A stretch of DNA of 64,000 bases from Mixta intestinalis. GTDB taxonomy: Bacteria > Pseudomonadota > Gammaproteobacteria > Enterobacterales > Enterobacteriaceae. Where the stretch lies: the NCBI RefSeq assembly GCF_009914055.1, contig NZ_CP028271.1:2604001-2668000 (forward strand), given 5' to 3'. The notes beneath the pieces are model-generated. The model searched no databases. It had not been told where the DNA came from and saw only the letters and a program-made list of their open reading frames with translations. Positions 1 to 11,377 of the stretch are shown here, in pieces; the stretch's first letter is position 1; each line of letters begins with the position of its first letter. The position numbers and the translations under genes are program-made.

Positions 1-1482
1 CGTGCCGATCTTTGCGCTCGCTTTAACCTTAAAGATACCCCTTCTGCCCAGCGCTGGCTGGAAGAAAATCAGCTGGATGACGGTCAGGAGTGTCTATTGC
101 GCCGGGTAATCAGCAGTGACGGGCGCTCACGCGGATTTATCAACGGTACGGCGGTGCCGCTTTCACAACTGCGCGATTTGGGCCAGCTGTTGATTCAGAT
201 TCATGGCCAGCATGCTCATCAGCTACTGCTGAAACCAGAACATCAAAAATCGCTGCTTGATGCCTATGCCGATCTTCCGCTGCTGATGCAAAGCATGGCG
301 GCTAACTACCGTCAGTGGAACCAAAGCTGTCGTGCGCTGGCGCAGCATCAACAACAGATGCAGGAGCGCGAAGCGCGCCGCGAGCTGCTGCAATATCAGC
401 TGAAAGAGCTGAACGAATTCGCTCCACAGGCGGGCGAGTTTGAGCAGATCGATGAGGAGTACAAACGTCTCGCTAACAGCGGTCAGCTATTATCAACCAG
501 CCAACAGGCGCTGCATTTGCTGGCGGATGGCGACGACAGCAACCTGCAAAGTCTGCTCTATACCGCACGTCAGATGATGGGCGAACTGGTGAGTATGGAT
601 GAAAAACTGGGCAGCGTGCTGAATATGCTGGAAGAAGCGGCAATTCAAATCAGTGAGGCAAGCGACGAGCTGCGTCATTATTGCGACCGTCTCGATCTCG
701 ACCCAAACCGTCTTTATGAGCTGGAACAGCGCCTGTCGCGTCAAATCAGCCTGGCGCGTAAACACCATGTCGCACCGGAAGCGCTGCCCGCGTTCTATCA
801 GCAACTGCTGGAAGAAGAGCAGCTGCTCTCGCAGCAGGAGAGCGATCAGGAAGCGCTGAGCATGGCGGTTACGCAGCATCATCAGGCTGCGCTGGCCAGC
901 GCGCAGAAGTTACATGAACAGCGTGCACACTTTGCACAAGAGCTTACGCAGCTGATTACTGAAAGCATGCACGCGCTCTCAATGCCGCACGGCCAGTTTA
1001 TGATTAACGTCCAGTTCAATCCCGATCAGTTGACCGCCGAAGGTGCCGATCGTATCGATTTCCGTGTAAGTACTAACCCCGGTCAGCCGTTACAGCCGCT
1101 GGCAAAAGTGGCTTCCGGCGGCGAGCTGTCGCGTATTGCATTAGCGATTCAGGTAATTACCGCCCGTAAGATGGATACGCCAGCGCTGATTTTCGATGAG
1201 GTGGATGTCGGTATCAGTGGCCCAACGGCGGCGGTAGTCGGCAAGCTGCTGCGTCAGCTGGGCGAATCAACACAGGTGATGTGCGTCACTCACCTGCCAC
1301 AGGTGGCAGGCTGTGGTCACCACCATTTCTTTGTCAGCAAAGAGACTGATGGCGCGATGACCGAAACGCATATGCAGCCGCTGGATAAGCGTGCACGCCT
1401 ACAGGAACTGGCGCGTCTGCTCGGCGGCAGCGAGGTAACGCGCAATACGCTGGCGAATGCTAAAGAGCTTTTAGCCGCCTGA
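1..1482 (+). CDS. recN: DNA repair protein RecN (5' end outside window)
   Basis: RecN is an SMC-like ATPase that acts on DNA ends in recombinational double-strand break repair. The frame is open from base 1, so about the first 60 residues (with Walker A) lie outside the window; 493 residues are seen. The middle is a long coiled coil (Gln/Glu/Leu-rich, roughly residues 80-320). The C-terminal ATPase half shows the ABC signature [12 protein letters not shown] and the Walker B segment [12 protein letters not shown], followed by the switch-like THLPQVAG. Its position just upstream of bamE and smpB is the usual enterobacterial order. In E. coli the gene is LexA-controlled, but its promoter is outside the window. 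Confidence 0.97.
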   Translation, partial: RADLCARFNLKDTPSAQRWLEENQLDDGQECLLRRVISSDGRSRGFINGTAVPLSQLRDLGQLLIQIHGQHAHQLLLKPEHQKSLLDAYADLPLLMQSMAANYRQWNQSCRALAQHQQQMQEREARRELLQYQLKELNEFAPQAGEFEQIDEEYKRLANSGQLLSTSQQALHLLADGDDSNLQSLLYTARQMMGELVSMDEKLGSVLNMLEEAAIQISEASDELRHYCDRLDLDPNRLYELEQRLSRQISLARKHHVAPEALPAFYQQLLEEEQLLSQQESDQEALSMAVTQHHQAALASAQKLHEQRAHFAQELTQLITESMHALSMPHGQFMINVQFNPDQLTAEGADRIDFRVSTNPGQPLQPLAKVASGGELSRIALAIQVITARKMDTPALIFDEVDVGISGPTAAVVGKLLRQLGESTQVMCVTHLPQVAGCGHHHFFVSKETDGAMTETHMQPLDKRARLQELARLLGGSEVTRNTLANAKELLAA

Positions 1483-1665
1483 TATGCACTTTTTTACATT
1501 CCTGCGGTCATATGCTTGCTCTGTAAAGGTTTCCAACTGCGGTCAGGTTTATTATTATCGACAGCTTGTCGCCTGAATGAATACCATGACCGCAGGCTGA
1601 GTTCAGACCGTGCTGGCACCCGACTCGCCTGAGAAAGGCGTTGAGCCCAAAAAAGGAATGTATAG

Positions 1666-2022
1666 ATGCGCTGTAAAACGCTGACTGCTGCTGCAGTGTT
1701 ACTTCTCATGATGACTGCTGGCTGTTCCACTCTGGAGCGCGTGGTTTACCGTCCTGATATCAATCAGGGTAATTACCTGACCTCTACCGATGTCGCTAAG
1801 CTGCGCGTTGGCATGACTAAACAGCAGGTCGCTTATACGCTGGGTACGCCGATGATGAGCGATCCTTTCGGCAGTAGCACCTGGTATTACGTATTCCGCC
1901 AGCAGCCTGGCCATGAAAAAGTTTCTCAACAGACGCTGACGCTGACTTTCGACAGCAGCGACGTACTGACCAACATTGATAATAAACCGAACCTGAGCGG
2001 CACCAACCTTAACGATCGTTAA
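1666..2022 (+). CDS. bamE: Outer membrane protein assembly factor BamE (SmpA)
   Basis: BamE is a small lipoprotein of the BAM complex, which inserts beta-barrel proteins into the outer membrane. The 118-residue product starts with a lipoprotein signal peptide ending in the lipobox MTAGC, so Cys20 is the likely lipidated residue. The SmpA/OmlA fold follows, with the conserved stretches [10 protein letters not shown] and [18 protein letters not shown] and a C-terminal [13 protein letters not shown] strand. Length matches the family. It follows recN on the same strand after a 183-base gap and is closed by a hairpin shared with the convergent rnfH. Confidence 0.96.
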   Translation: MRCKTLTAAAVLLLMMTAGCSTLERVVYRPDINQGNYLTSTDVAKLRVGMTKQQVAYTLGTPMMSDPFGSSTWYYVFRQQPGHEKVSQQTLTLTFDSSDVLTNIDNKPNLSGTNLNDR

Positions 2023-2037
2023 GCTGCCGTAGATGTA

Positions 2038-2066
2038 AAAAAGGCGCTAATGCGCCTTTATTTTTT
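2038..2066. terminator. Bidirectional terminator between bamE and rnfH
   Basis: The 7-bp stem AAGGCGC / GCGCCTT with a TAAT loop is flanked by an A run on the left and a T run on the right, so it can end transcription from either side. It lies exactly between the two convergent genes. Confidence 0.8.
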
Positions 2067-2345
2067 CGCCGAGCGTTCCGCTCGCTGACGTCGCAGCTCT
2101 TTAGGATCGGCGATCAGCGGACGGTAGATTTCTACGCGGTCGCCTTCATTCACCTCATCCTGTAATTTTACCGGACGACTATAGATACCGATCTTATTTT
2201 GCGTCAGATCGATATCGTGACGCAGTTCCAGTAAACCCGATGCGCGTATCGCCTGCTCCACGCTGCTTCCCTCTGCCAGTTTAACCTGACGCAGATACTG
2301 CTTTTCAGGCAGCGCGTAAACCACTTCAACCGTAATATCAGGCAC
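2058..2345 (-). CDS. rnfH: RnfH family protein (UPF0125)
   Basis: RnfH is a ubiquitin-fold (beta-grasp) protein of unknown biochemical role, always found beside ratA. I place the start at the GTG at 2345, which gives 95 residues beginning with [15 protein letters not shown]; an AGAGG sequence sits just upstream. The longer open frame to 2486 merely overlaps ratA out of frame. The motif [10 protein letters not shown] and the end [19 protein letters not shown] are typical. The start overlaps the end of ratA by 8 bases, which suggests translational coupling. Confidence 0.93.
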   Translation of the reverse strand: MPDITVEVVYALPEKQYLRQVKLAEGSSVEQAIRASGLLELRHDIDLTQNKIGIYSRPVKLQDEVNEGDRVEIYRPLIADPKELRRQRAERSAKK

Positions 2346-2772
2346 GATATACCTCTTTCGCCCGATGCGTAAAAGCCTGAACCATACTGTTTGCCAGTTC
2401 TTTGAATATACGTCCGAAGGCCAGCTCAACCAACATATTGGTAAATTCAAACTCCAGATTGAGCTCAACCTTACAGGCATCGTCACCCAGTGAAGTAAAC
2501 GTCCATCCGCCAGTTAGCTTACGGAACGGTCCATCTACCAGCTGCATGCGGATACTCTGATTATCCGTCAGCGTATTACGGGTTACGAATGTTTTGCTGA
2601 TACCAGCTTTAGAAACATCCACCGATGCTGTCATTTCCTGACCAGAAGCGGACAGCACGCGGCTCCCCGTACAACCCGGCAGGAACTCCGGATACGCATC
2701 GACATCGTTAACTAACTGGTACATCTGCTTCGCGCTGTAGGGCACAAGTGCAGAACGGCTAATCTGGGCCAT
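2338..2772 (-). CDS. ratA: RatA family protein (START-like, ribosome association toxin)
   Basis: RatA has a START/polyketide cyclase-like fold. E. coli RatA was reported to bind 50S subunits and block 70S formation, whereas the eukaryotic relative Coq10 binds ubiquinone. The ATG at 2772 ([18 protein letters not shown]) has a good AGGAAAC ribosome site; an ATG 15 bases upstream is less likely. The family signature is present: [13 protein letters not shown] near the N-terminus and the C-terminal amphipathic helix after FGRIFKEL. It forms a two-gene unit with rnfH, divergent from smpB. Confidence 0.93.
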   Translation of the reverse strand: MAQISRSALVPYSAKQMYQLVNDVDAYPEFLPGCTGSRVLSASGQEMTASVDVSKAGISKTFVTRNTLTDNQSIRMQLVDGPFRKLTGGWTFTSLGDDACKVELNLEFEFTNMLVELAFGRIFKELANSMVQAFTHRAKEVYRA

Positions 2773-2928
2773 ATTGTTTCCTGTCATTCATAAACGTACA
2801 AATAATAGCATTTTCAACAGTCAAACAAAAATTCTCTACGGCGCAAGGCGTGCTAGAATAGCTTTTTTCCCGGCAGCGATGGGTCGGGGATGCGATTAAC
2901 ACTGGTCTGATGTAAACTAAGTTGCACT

Positions 2929-3411
2929 ATGACAAAGAAAAAAGCACATAAACCCGGTTCTGCCACTATTGCCCTTAACAAACGCGCCCGCCACGAATAC
3001 TTCATTGAAGAAGAGTTCGAAGCGGGGCTGGCGCTACAGGGATGGGAAGTTAAATCACTCCGTGCCGGTAAGGCCAACATTAGCGACAGTTATATTCTGC
3101 TGCGCGATGGCGAAGCTTATCTGTTCGGTTCAACCTTTCAGCCGCTGGCGGTCGCATCAAGCCATGTGGTGTGCGATCCCACACGCAACCGTAAACTGTT
3201 GCTGAACCAGCGCGAGCTGGATAGCCTTTATGGTCGCGTTAACCGCGAAGGCTATACGGTAGTTGCGCTCTCGCTCTACTGGAAAAACGCCTGGTGCAAG
3301 CTTAAAATTGGTGTCGCACGCGGTAAGAAACAACATGACAAACGCGAAGATGTGAAAAACCGCGAATGGCAGCTGGATAAAGCACGTATTATGAAGAACG
3401 CCCATCGCTAA
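2929..3411 (+). CDS. smpB: SsrA-binding protein SmpB
   Basis: SmpB binds the tRNA-like part of tmRNA and brings it to stalled ribosomes for trans-translation. The 160-residue protein has the OB-fold core ([27 protein letters not shown], split over residues 18-45), the conserved [10 protein letters not shown] segment, and a basic C-terminal tail ([12 protein letters not shown] then RIMKNAHR). The tail folds in the mRNA channel in known structures. It sits 44 bases upstream of its partner RNA, ssrA, which is the usual arrangement. Confidence 0.97.
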   Translation: MTKKKAHKPGSATIALNKRARHEYFIEEEFEAGLALQGWEVKSLRAGKANISDSYILLRDGEAYLFGSTFQPLAVASSHVVCDPTRNRKLLLNQRELDSLYGRVNREGYTVVALSLYWKNAWCKLKIGVARGKKQHDKREDVKNREWQLDKARIMKNAHR

Positions 3412-3455
3412 GCGCTGGATTCATCAATTGATTTTTGCTATACTTATTGATTCTT

Positions 3456-3819
3456 GGGGCTGATTCTGGATTCGACGGGATTCGCGAAACCCAAGGTGCA
3501 TGCCGAGGGGCGGTTGGCCTCGTAAAAAGCCGCAAAAAAATAGTCGCAAACGACGAAAACTACGCCCTAGCAGCTTAATAACCTGCTTAGAGCCCTCTCT
3601 CCCTAGCCTCCGCTCTTAGGACGGGGATCAAGAGAGGTCAAACCCAAAAGAGATCGCGTGGATGCCCTGCCTGGGGTTGAAGCGTTAAATTTAATCAGGC
3701 TAGTCTGTTAGTGGCGTGTCCGTCCGCAGCTGACCGGCGAATGTAAAGACTGGACTAAGCATGTAGTACCGAGGATGTAGGAATTTCGGACGCGGGTTCA
3801 ACTCCCGCCAGCTCCACCA
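3456..3819 (+). ncRNA. ssrA: tmRNA (SsrA)
   Basis: The tRNA-like ends pair: GGGGCTGATTCTGGATTCGA at the 5' side, and a T-arm (GGGTTCAACTCCC) plus GCTCCACCA at the 3' side. The tag reading frame starts at GCA 3546 and encodes ANDENYALAA, ending in TAA TAA. The length of 364 nt matches enterobacterial tmRNA. The 3' end is a common integration site for P4-type and other islands; the sequence to the right is accessory DNA. I found no second copy of the 3' end in this window. Confidence 0.98.
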
Positions 3820-3827
3820 AATAAAAC

Positions 3828-3859
3828 AAGGGGTTACGTGAAAACGTAGCCCCTTTTTG
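3828..3859 (+). terminator. Terminator of ssrA
   Basis: A long stem GGGGTTACG / CGTAGCCCC with a short A-rich loop, followed by five Ts, lies nine bases after the tmRNA CCA end. It is a standard intrinsic terminator. Confidence 0.88.
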
Positions 3860-3994
3860 TTTGCCATTGTCCACATCGCGTCCACTGGGCCTTAGATGCT
3901 GCTTAGCCAGTCCAATGGTTCACTCAGCAATGGCGATTAGTATCGTTACGGTCAGCAGCTGCGGTGCATGATAGCTTGCACGCATAAATGAACA

Positions 3995-4318
3995 TCAGTC
4001 ATACAACCATTTTCCAGCCTTAACTGACTCTACAAACATGCTTATTGTTAGTGCTTTTTTATCCTGTACAGGTGCTTTTCGTGAAAAAAAACCTTTTGTT
4101 TCCCAGGGAAAATAACGGTGAAGATTAAAATTACTATCATCAGTTCCATACTTCCCGAAAACAACTTCCGCCATCTGCTTAATATCATCAGCCTCATAAG
4201 TGTCTTGAAGCGGCTCAAGTAAATTAACTTCTATTTTGCGAAAAGTAATATTAGTGACTAATGGCAGCTCATTAAGGAGAACGTCCACGATATCTTTATT
4301 TGATAATGTGTTTACCAT
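3995..4318 (-). CDS. DUF1493-like small protein, module copy 1
   Basis: This is a 107-residue acidic protein that I assign by recall to the DUF1493 family; the function is unknown. It carries LLEPLQDTYEADDIKQMAEVVFGKYG, then FNLHRYFPW, and a C-terminal LTISMFVESVKAGKWLYD (positions about 35-107). It is paralogous to the gene at 5465-5767, which shares the pattern NxxxYFP...LTxxxxxxSxxAGxWL. It overlaps the 3' end of the broken partner gene by 7 bases, exactly as in copy 2. That coupling hints at an effector/immunity or toxin/antitoxin pair, but this is inference. Confidence 0.7.
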   Translation of the reverse strand: MVNTLSNKDIVDVLLNELPLVTNITFRKIEVNLLEPLQDTYEADDIKQMAEVVFGKYGTDDSNFNLHRYFPWETKGFFSRKAPVQDKKALTISMFVESVKAGKWLYD

Positions 4319-4766
4319 ATCCGATCCTCTTTACGAACTATCTTATTGAAGTGGCACATGGTGTTATAGCTTATCATAGACACATCTGTAGCCAGTATTG
4401 CCCATCCCAAAACAGGTACAGAACGTCCGACAAATGCCCCTAAATTATTTACCCAAAAAATCTTTATTCCTCTTAACGAGAGCGATTTATTAGTAAGAGT
4501 AGGTAATACTCTGCATTGAAATTTATAATTTAGATGTTTTCTTAGTAAAACTGTTGCCGGTGACACACCAGGAGTAACGGTAGACATCTTGCCAGGAATT
4601 TCAATGCTGCTATGTCCTAACAAGACAAAAGCAGCTCAAACTATATCCTGAACCCCGAATTGTTTCTCAATTTCAACAATCATGCCCCAAAAAAGTAATT
4701 CATACTTCCTTAGTTCAAAAAGCCTTTGTAAAAATATCCACCGTTGAGAGTTTCTACTGTATCCAT
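4312..4766 (-). pseudogene. Broken partner gene of module copy 1
   Basis: Reading from an ATG at 4766 (RBS GGAGA) gives MDTVETLNGGYFYKGFLN and then a stop. Shifting frame restores similarity to the intact paralogue at 5761-6219 (ELLFWGMIVEIEKQFGVQD), and a TGA follows. The last 103 residues (4312-4623) are open and keep the paralogue's signature FVGRSVPVLGWAILATDV and the ending KEDRIW. So this copy carries at least one frameshift and one further in-frame stop. The surviving 103-codon tail could be translated only by internal initiation. Confidence 0.75.
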
Positions 4767-5226
4767 GTTATTCATTCTCCAATCATATCCTGGATTTCTT
4801 ATCATGTTTATGGTTGTTTACATAAGCCATTTACCTGCGGGAACATTGCTATAGATTTCACTATCGAGCCTCATCTAAGTCCCTGCTGTAGCTGGTTTTC
4901 TAAATTTTTCTACACGAGGCACCAGCCCGAAACGATCCACGCAATTCAAAATAACAACTTAAAAATCAAAAATTTATATTTTAATGTTATTTTAAATACG
5001 AACCTGTTACTGAAAAAAACTGTAATTCTTTTCAACCGTTTCAGTTGCGGTTTTCCTACAGAAGCCCAGCGTCAACGCGGGCTAGCGGGCGTTTTGTAAA
5101 AAAAGAAAACTGAAATATTTTTTTGACCAGAAAACTACAGGCGGGTGCGGTGTAGTGCCGTTTTCGTCACTTCCCTCGTGGTTTCGTGGTGCTGTCGCCT
5201 CACTGGCGTGATTCTGACGCGACGCT
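4767..5226. other. AT-rich degenerate stretch, no gene seen
   Basis: This 460-base stretch separates the two module copies. Its first 270 bases are AT-rich with stops in all frames. From about 5060 the composition changes to GC-richer, phage-like sequence leading into the portal remnant. I see no convincing ORF, RNA gene or promoter. Confidence 0.4.
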
Positions 5227-5394
5227 CCGAAAATGGCAGCGCACCGCGTGCCGCCGCAGATGATGGGCACTATTCCCAACAATACCGGCGGCTTTGGCGA
5301 TGTGGAAAAGACCAGCTGCCGTCTTTGTCCGCAACGAGCTGATGCCGTTGCAGAAATGACTGCTGGAGCTTAACGACTGGCTGGGCGAAGAATG
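5227..5394 (+). pseudogene. P2-type phage portal protein (gpQ) C-terminal remnant
   Basis: On the plus strand, AHRVPPQMMGTIPNNTGGFG then DVEKT can be read from about 5239. After a one-base shift it continues AAVFVRNELMPLQK, stop, LLELNDWLGEE, stop. This is the conserved C-terminus of P2-like (PBSX-type) portal proteins, where the R-VPPQ-MG motif is followed by an N-E-L-PLQ helix. Only about 55 codons remain, with a frameshift and an internal stop. It shows that a P2-like prophage once lay in or near this ssrA-proximal region. Confidence 0.72.
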
Positions 5395-5446
5395 ATATGG
5401 TTCGCCCCATATAGCCTCGAACCAGCAGACACCGGAGCAGAGTGAA

Positions 5447-5474
5447 AAAGCGCCCACGGGCGCTTTATTTATTT
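5447..5474 (-). terminator. Terminator at the end of module copy 2
   Basis: The inverted repeat AAAGCGCCC / GGGCGCTTT with a two-base AC loop overlaps the stop codon of the gene at 5465. On the minus strand it is followed by a T run, so it would end the copy 2 transcript. Confidence 0.7.
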
Positions 5475-5767
5475 CCCAGCCAGTGCCCAGCCTCAGCAGA
5501 ATCGATCAGTAACTGGACGGTAAGCGGATCATGTTTTTTGCTAAAATCATCGGGAAAATATTGCTGAAAGTTTATTTCCTCAGGATCAATACCAAACCTT
5601 TCAGAATACTTTTCAAGTAAGTCATATGCATCAAGTGGATCCATACGAAAATCCTTATTCAAGTCAGTATCGTGTCTAAGTGGGTAGCGCCGAAGGGTAA
5701 GAAGGCTTCTTCCATTGTATTCAGACAGAAGCGCATAAACCGCCTGCTCAATATCCAACTTTACCAT
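5465..5767 (-). CDS. DUF1493-like small protein, module copy 2
   Basis: This 100-residue acidic protein is paralogous to the one at 3995-4318. It contains IEQAVYALLSEYNGRSLLTL, then MDPLDAYDLLEKYSERFGID, the motif INFQQYFPDDF, and the ending LTVQLLIDSAEAGHWLGNK. I recognise it as DUF1493-like, a family whose function I cannot state. Its start overlaps the stop of the upstream partner by 7 bases, so the two are probably translationally coupled. Confidence 0.75.
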   Translation of the reverse strand: MVKLDIEQAVYALLSEYNGRSLLTLRRYPLRHDTDLNKDFRMDPLDAYDLLEKYSERFGIDPEEINFQQYFPDDFSKKHDPLTVQLLIDSAEAGHWLGNK

Positions 5768-6219
5768 ATCTTGTCTTCCTTATTGGCAATCCGATTATAG
5801 CGTACCATAGCTTGATAACCGATTTGGGTAACATCACCTGCCAGTATTACCCAGCCCACAACGGGAATAGTACGCCCAACAAATGTGGAAATTTTTGATG
5901 TCATAATCCGTTTGACGTCAAAAGGATTGGCAGGATTCTGAATCCAGGTAGGCAGACGGAAAGGAAGCCGTATATCTCTTAATAACTTTCTTGAATATTG
6001 TGAAGCATAACTTGTACCGGGCGTAGCATTTCCTAATTTACCCCGGACGGCGATGTTATTCTGACCGCTATAAATTGCTGCTGCTGCCAGAACATCCTTC
6101 GCCCCAGTGAAATGTTCAGCCGTTACGTCAATCATAATCCAGAAGAATAACTCCCCGGCACTAAGATTTGTCAGCCCACCGTAGAAATACGTTCCATTAA
6201 GCTGTTCAGTAGTATCCAT
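5761..6219 (-). CDS. Hypothetical partner protein of module copy 2
   Basis: This is a 152-residue protein from the ATG at 6219 (AAAGG at good spacing; a GTG nine bases upstream is also possible). The start matches the broken paralogue, whose ATG is in the same place (MDT-E-LNG-YFY). The N-terminal half has a hydrophobic helix (GELFFWIMIDVTAEHF). The C-terminal half has a strongly hydrophobic segment, FVGRTIPVVGWVILAGDV, followed by a basic tail ending KEDKIW. I do not recognise a named domain. The hydrophobic hairpin-like C-terminus and the coupled small acidic partner would suit a membrane-active effector with its immunity protein, but this is speculative. Confidence 0.65.
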   Translation of the reverse strand: MDTTEQLNGTYFYGGLTNLSAGELFFWIMIDVTAEHFTGAKDVLAAAAIYSGQNNIAVRGKLGNATPGTSYASQYSRKLLRDIRLPFRLPTWIQNPANPFDVKRIMTSKISTFVGRTIPVVGWVILAGDVTQIGYQAMVRYNRIANKEDKIW

Positions 6220-6520
6220 TACCTTCACCTTTCGCTATATGCTGTTAAAATCTTATACACATATGACCGAACGATTGCCACCCCTGATAGAGCTTCAACC
6301 ACATCCAGCTTTGAAGCTGCCAGCGTGCCGGATATTGCGCCGGATTTTTATCATTTCCCCCGTTGCGTGCGCTCGTATCCCGCCGCCCCTGCCCGCTTTA
6401 TGTAGCGGTTTTCATACACCTGCATGACATAAGCAAAAGCCCACCAGTTCTGGCGGGCCTCAGCAAAAACGATCCTCAAACGATCATGCAATTTCATGCG
6501 CCATAGCCATGCACTTACGC
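6220..6520. other. Phage-like remnant sequence without intact gene
   Basis: The stretch has an imperfect hairpin GCCCACCA / TGGCGGGC at 6439-6458, reminiscent of sequence found downstream of short phage genes in enteric prophages. The plus frame 6239-6427 is open for 62 codons but proline-rich, without a ribosome site and without recognisable similarity. I treat it as debris. Confidence 0.35.
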
Positions 6521-6700
6521 TTACTTCACCAGTCGCCCGGCAATGAGCGTAACGCCAACAGCAATAATCACAGCCAGAATCGGCCAGAAACCCGGCAGTA
6601 TGAGGTACGCGCCGTATGACAAGAGAACAATCAGCGCCAGGCTAACACCGGTAGCGAGATAAATTTTTAAGTCAAAAATCAGCTGGTCTTTTATTTTCAT
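6521..6700 (-). CDS. Small two-helix membrane protein
   Basis: A 59-residue ORF begins MKIKDQLIFDLKIYLATG and then has two hydrophobic segments (about residues 19-36 and 38-55, separated by the GFWP turn), ending AGRLVK. It starts two bases after the stop of the preceding ORF (TAA-A-ATG), so it is the last gene of a short minus-strand unit. The composition (basic N-terminus, two membrane spans) fits a small phage or island membrane protein. I know no family for it. Confidence 0.6.
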   Translation of the reverse strand: MKIKDQLIFDLKIYLATGVSLALIVLLSYGAYLILPGFWPILAVIIAVGVTLIAGRLVK

Positions 6701-6701
6701 T

Positions 6702-7043
6702 TTAATAATTCAACAGCTCGCTAATTATTTTATAAACATCCTGTTCTGTTTTGTGTGGTGCTGTCAAATATTTTCCCAGTACCGGCTCAACATAAAACCA
6801 GAACGTTTCTACCCGATTGAACGCCAAAATATCATGGAGCACATAATCTGTTCGCCATAATTTCCTGGCACACTTTGTGCGATCCTGAAGGATTCCGTAA
6901 TGCTCAACTACTGTTAATAAAATTGCGCGCCTGGATACCGTCTTATATATATTAATCCCCGGACGCCTTGTTATAACTGCAGATGCAATACTATACGCTA
7001 CCGTTTTTTTAGCTACGCTGCCTGACGCGATTAATACAGCACG
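6702..7043 (-). pseudogene. ORF without a start codon, same frame as upstream gene after a TAA
   Basis: Directly after the TAA at 7044-7046, the same frame stays open for 113 codons (RAVLIASGSVAKKTVAYSI..., then RRPGINIYKTVSRRAILLT, ending YKIISELLNY). There is no ATG, GTG or TTG until the middle of the ORF. Either the TAA interrupts a longer gene, or translation starts at a rare codon. The encoded sequence looks like real protein: basic helix, then VLHDILAFNRVETFWFYVEP. No family recognised. Confidence 0.5.
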
Positions 7044-7386
7044 TTACATCAGGTCAACATGCAAATCATTTTTTATTTTTTGCATCACAGCGCGAACATC
7101 GGCTTCAGATAACGGCAGTAATAAATATTCAATAAACAATGTGAATATCAGAGCGCAAACATCACTTCGCTGATAGCCATGCAAAATTGATTGCAACTCA
7201 TTATAATCCTGACGACGTAACTGATGGCATATTCCTTGATAGTCGTCAAACAAACATGAGCTATACCATGTAATTCCCCCCCCCTAAATAAAGATCTTTC
7301 CAAACATCTTTAGTATTGTTCCTTACAGCAACATAGGCGCGGCTTAATACTTCTGCCAGATGTGCATCTGGCACGTCTTCGCTCAT
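7044..7386 (-). pseudogene. Hypothetical gene frameshifted at a 9-G tract
   Basis: From an ATG at 7386 the frame reads MSEDVPDAHLAEVLSRAYVA, then KDVWKDLYLGGG, and ends after NYMV in a TAG. With eight Gs instead of nine at 7276-7284, the frame would continue LGGGITWYSSCLFDDYQGIC and run on to KIKNDLHVDLM at 7047. The second half alone is open for 69 codons from a TTG at 7253. Two coherent halves joined only by changing the G-tract length suggest a phase-variable gene, a recent frameshift, or a homopolymer sequencing error. Confidence 0.6.
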
Positions 7387-7501
7387 CCATGAATTGTATT
7401 AACATTATATTGTACTCTAAATAGCAAATATCCAGAACTCAAGAAAACAATAAATTACAGATGAGTCAATTAAATTAATGACATCAAGTTAATGACTAAT
7501 T

Positions 7502-7633
7502 CTACCCATGACGCATGCGAATTGCTGTTTCAGGAAAATCTTGGCATAAATTTCTGCACAGCTCTTTTTCAAACGCAACCAATATTGTCTGGTTAATTTT
7601 TTGTTCTTTATCAATTATTATTTCAACACGCAT
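7502..7633 (-). CDS. Truncated DinI-like protein
   Basis: The frame begins MRVEIIIDKEQKINQTILVA, then FEKELCRNLCQDFPETAI, and stops after 43 residues. The MRVE(I/V)xxDK start and the helix ending FP match the first half of DinI-family proteins (about 80 residues), small SOS-linked proteins found in phages and in the chromosome. The second half, with the DDSW-like tail, is missing. A GGGGGTGGT sequence precedes the ATG. It is probably a phage remnant and unlikely to be functional. Confidence 0.55.
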   Translation of the reverse strand: MRVEIIIDKEQKINQTILVAFEKELCRNLCQDFPETAIRMRHG

Positions 7634-7709
7634 ACCACCCCCTTATTCCTTTTAAACTAATTAGCAGGGCATATTATTCAGCTGTATTCACGATCAAGAA
7701 TTTTTAACG

Positions 7710-7943
7710 TTACATCATTGAGCAACTCAGAAAACCACTGAATCGCAGGCATTTCTTATCGTCGCTACATTCGCCAACATTAGCAGCTAATAGTTTATCA
7801 AACTGCAGACGCTGCTGATCCGAAATATTCTGTTTGTATGCTGTTTTCCGCTTCGGTTTTACCAGCCTTAACCTGGCTGTCAGCTCCCGCCGTTCCTTCT
7901 GGCCCATGGTGTGGAGATATTCCTGCAGCTCCTTCTCATCCAT
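7710..7943 (-). CDS. Hypothetical 77-residue protein
   Basis: This is a highly charged small protein ([20 protein letters not shown], then [20 protein letters not shown]) whose last 20 residues, rich in Cys and Ser, look like read-through into non-coding DNA. It starts at an ATG at 7943 without a strong ribosome site. It sits between phage remnants and hsdR. No family recognised; it may be a C-terminally altered phage gene. Confidence 0.35.
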   Translation of the reverse strand: MDEKELQEYLHTMGQKERRELTARLRLVKPKRKTAYKQNISDQQRLQFDKLLAANVGECSDDKKCLRFSGFLSCSMM

Positions 7944-8128
7944 GGTTTTAATAGCGGGTAAATCCCCCCTGATTTGTTCAGGTTTTCAACAGGGGGACAG
8001 TTATTGCCACGAGTCCGATCCACAGAAACATCAGCAAGAACAACTTCGTAGTTCGCTTGAAGCTAAGACCAATACATATATCTTCAGAGAATTCAGCATT
8101 TCCTACTCCACTCCTTGATGAAAAAGCG

Positions 8129-11373
<3,245 letters not shown>

Positions 11374-11377
<4 letters not shown>

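Noticed and set aside
3700..3885. 61-codon minus-strand ORF over the 3' end of ssrA
   Set aside because: It is antisense to tmRNA and its terminator; this spurious frame (ELNPRPKFLHPRY type) arises from conserved RNA sequence.
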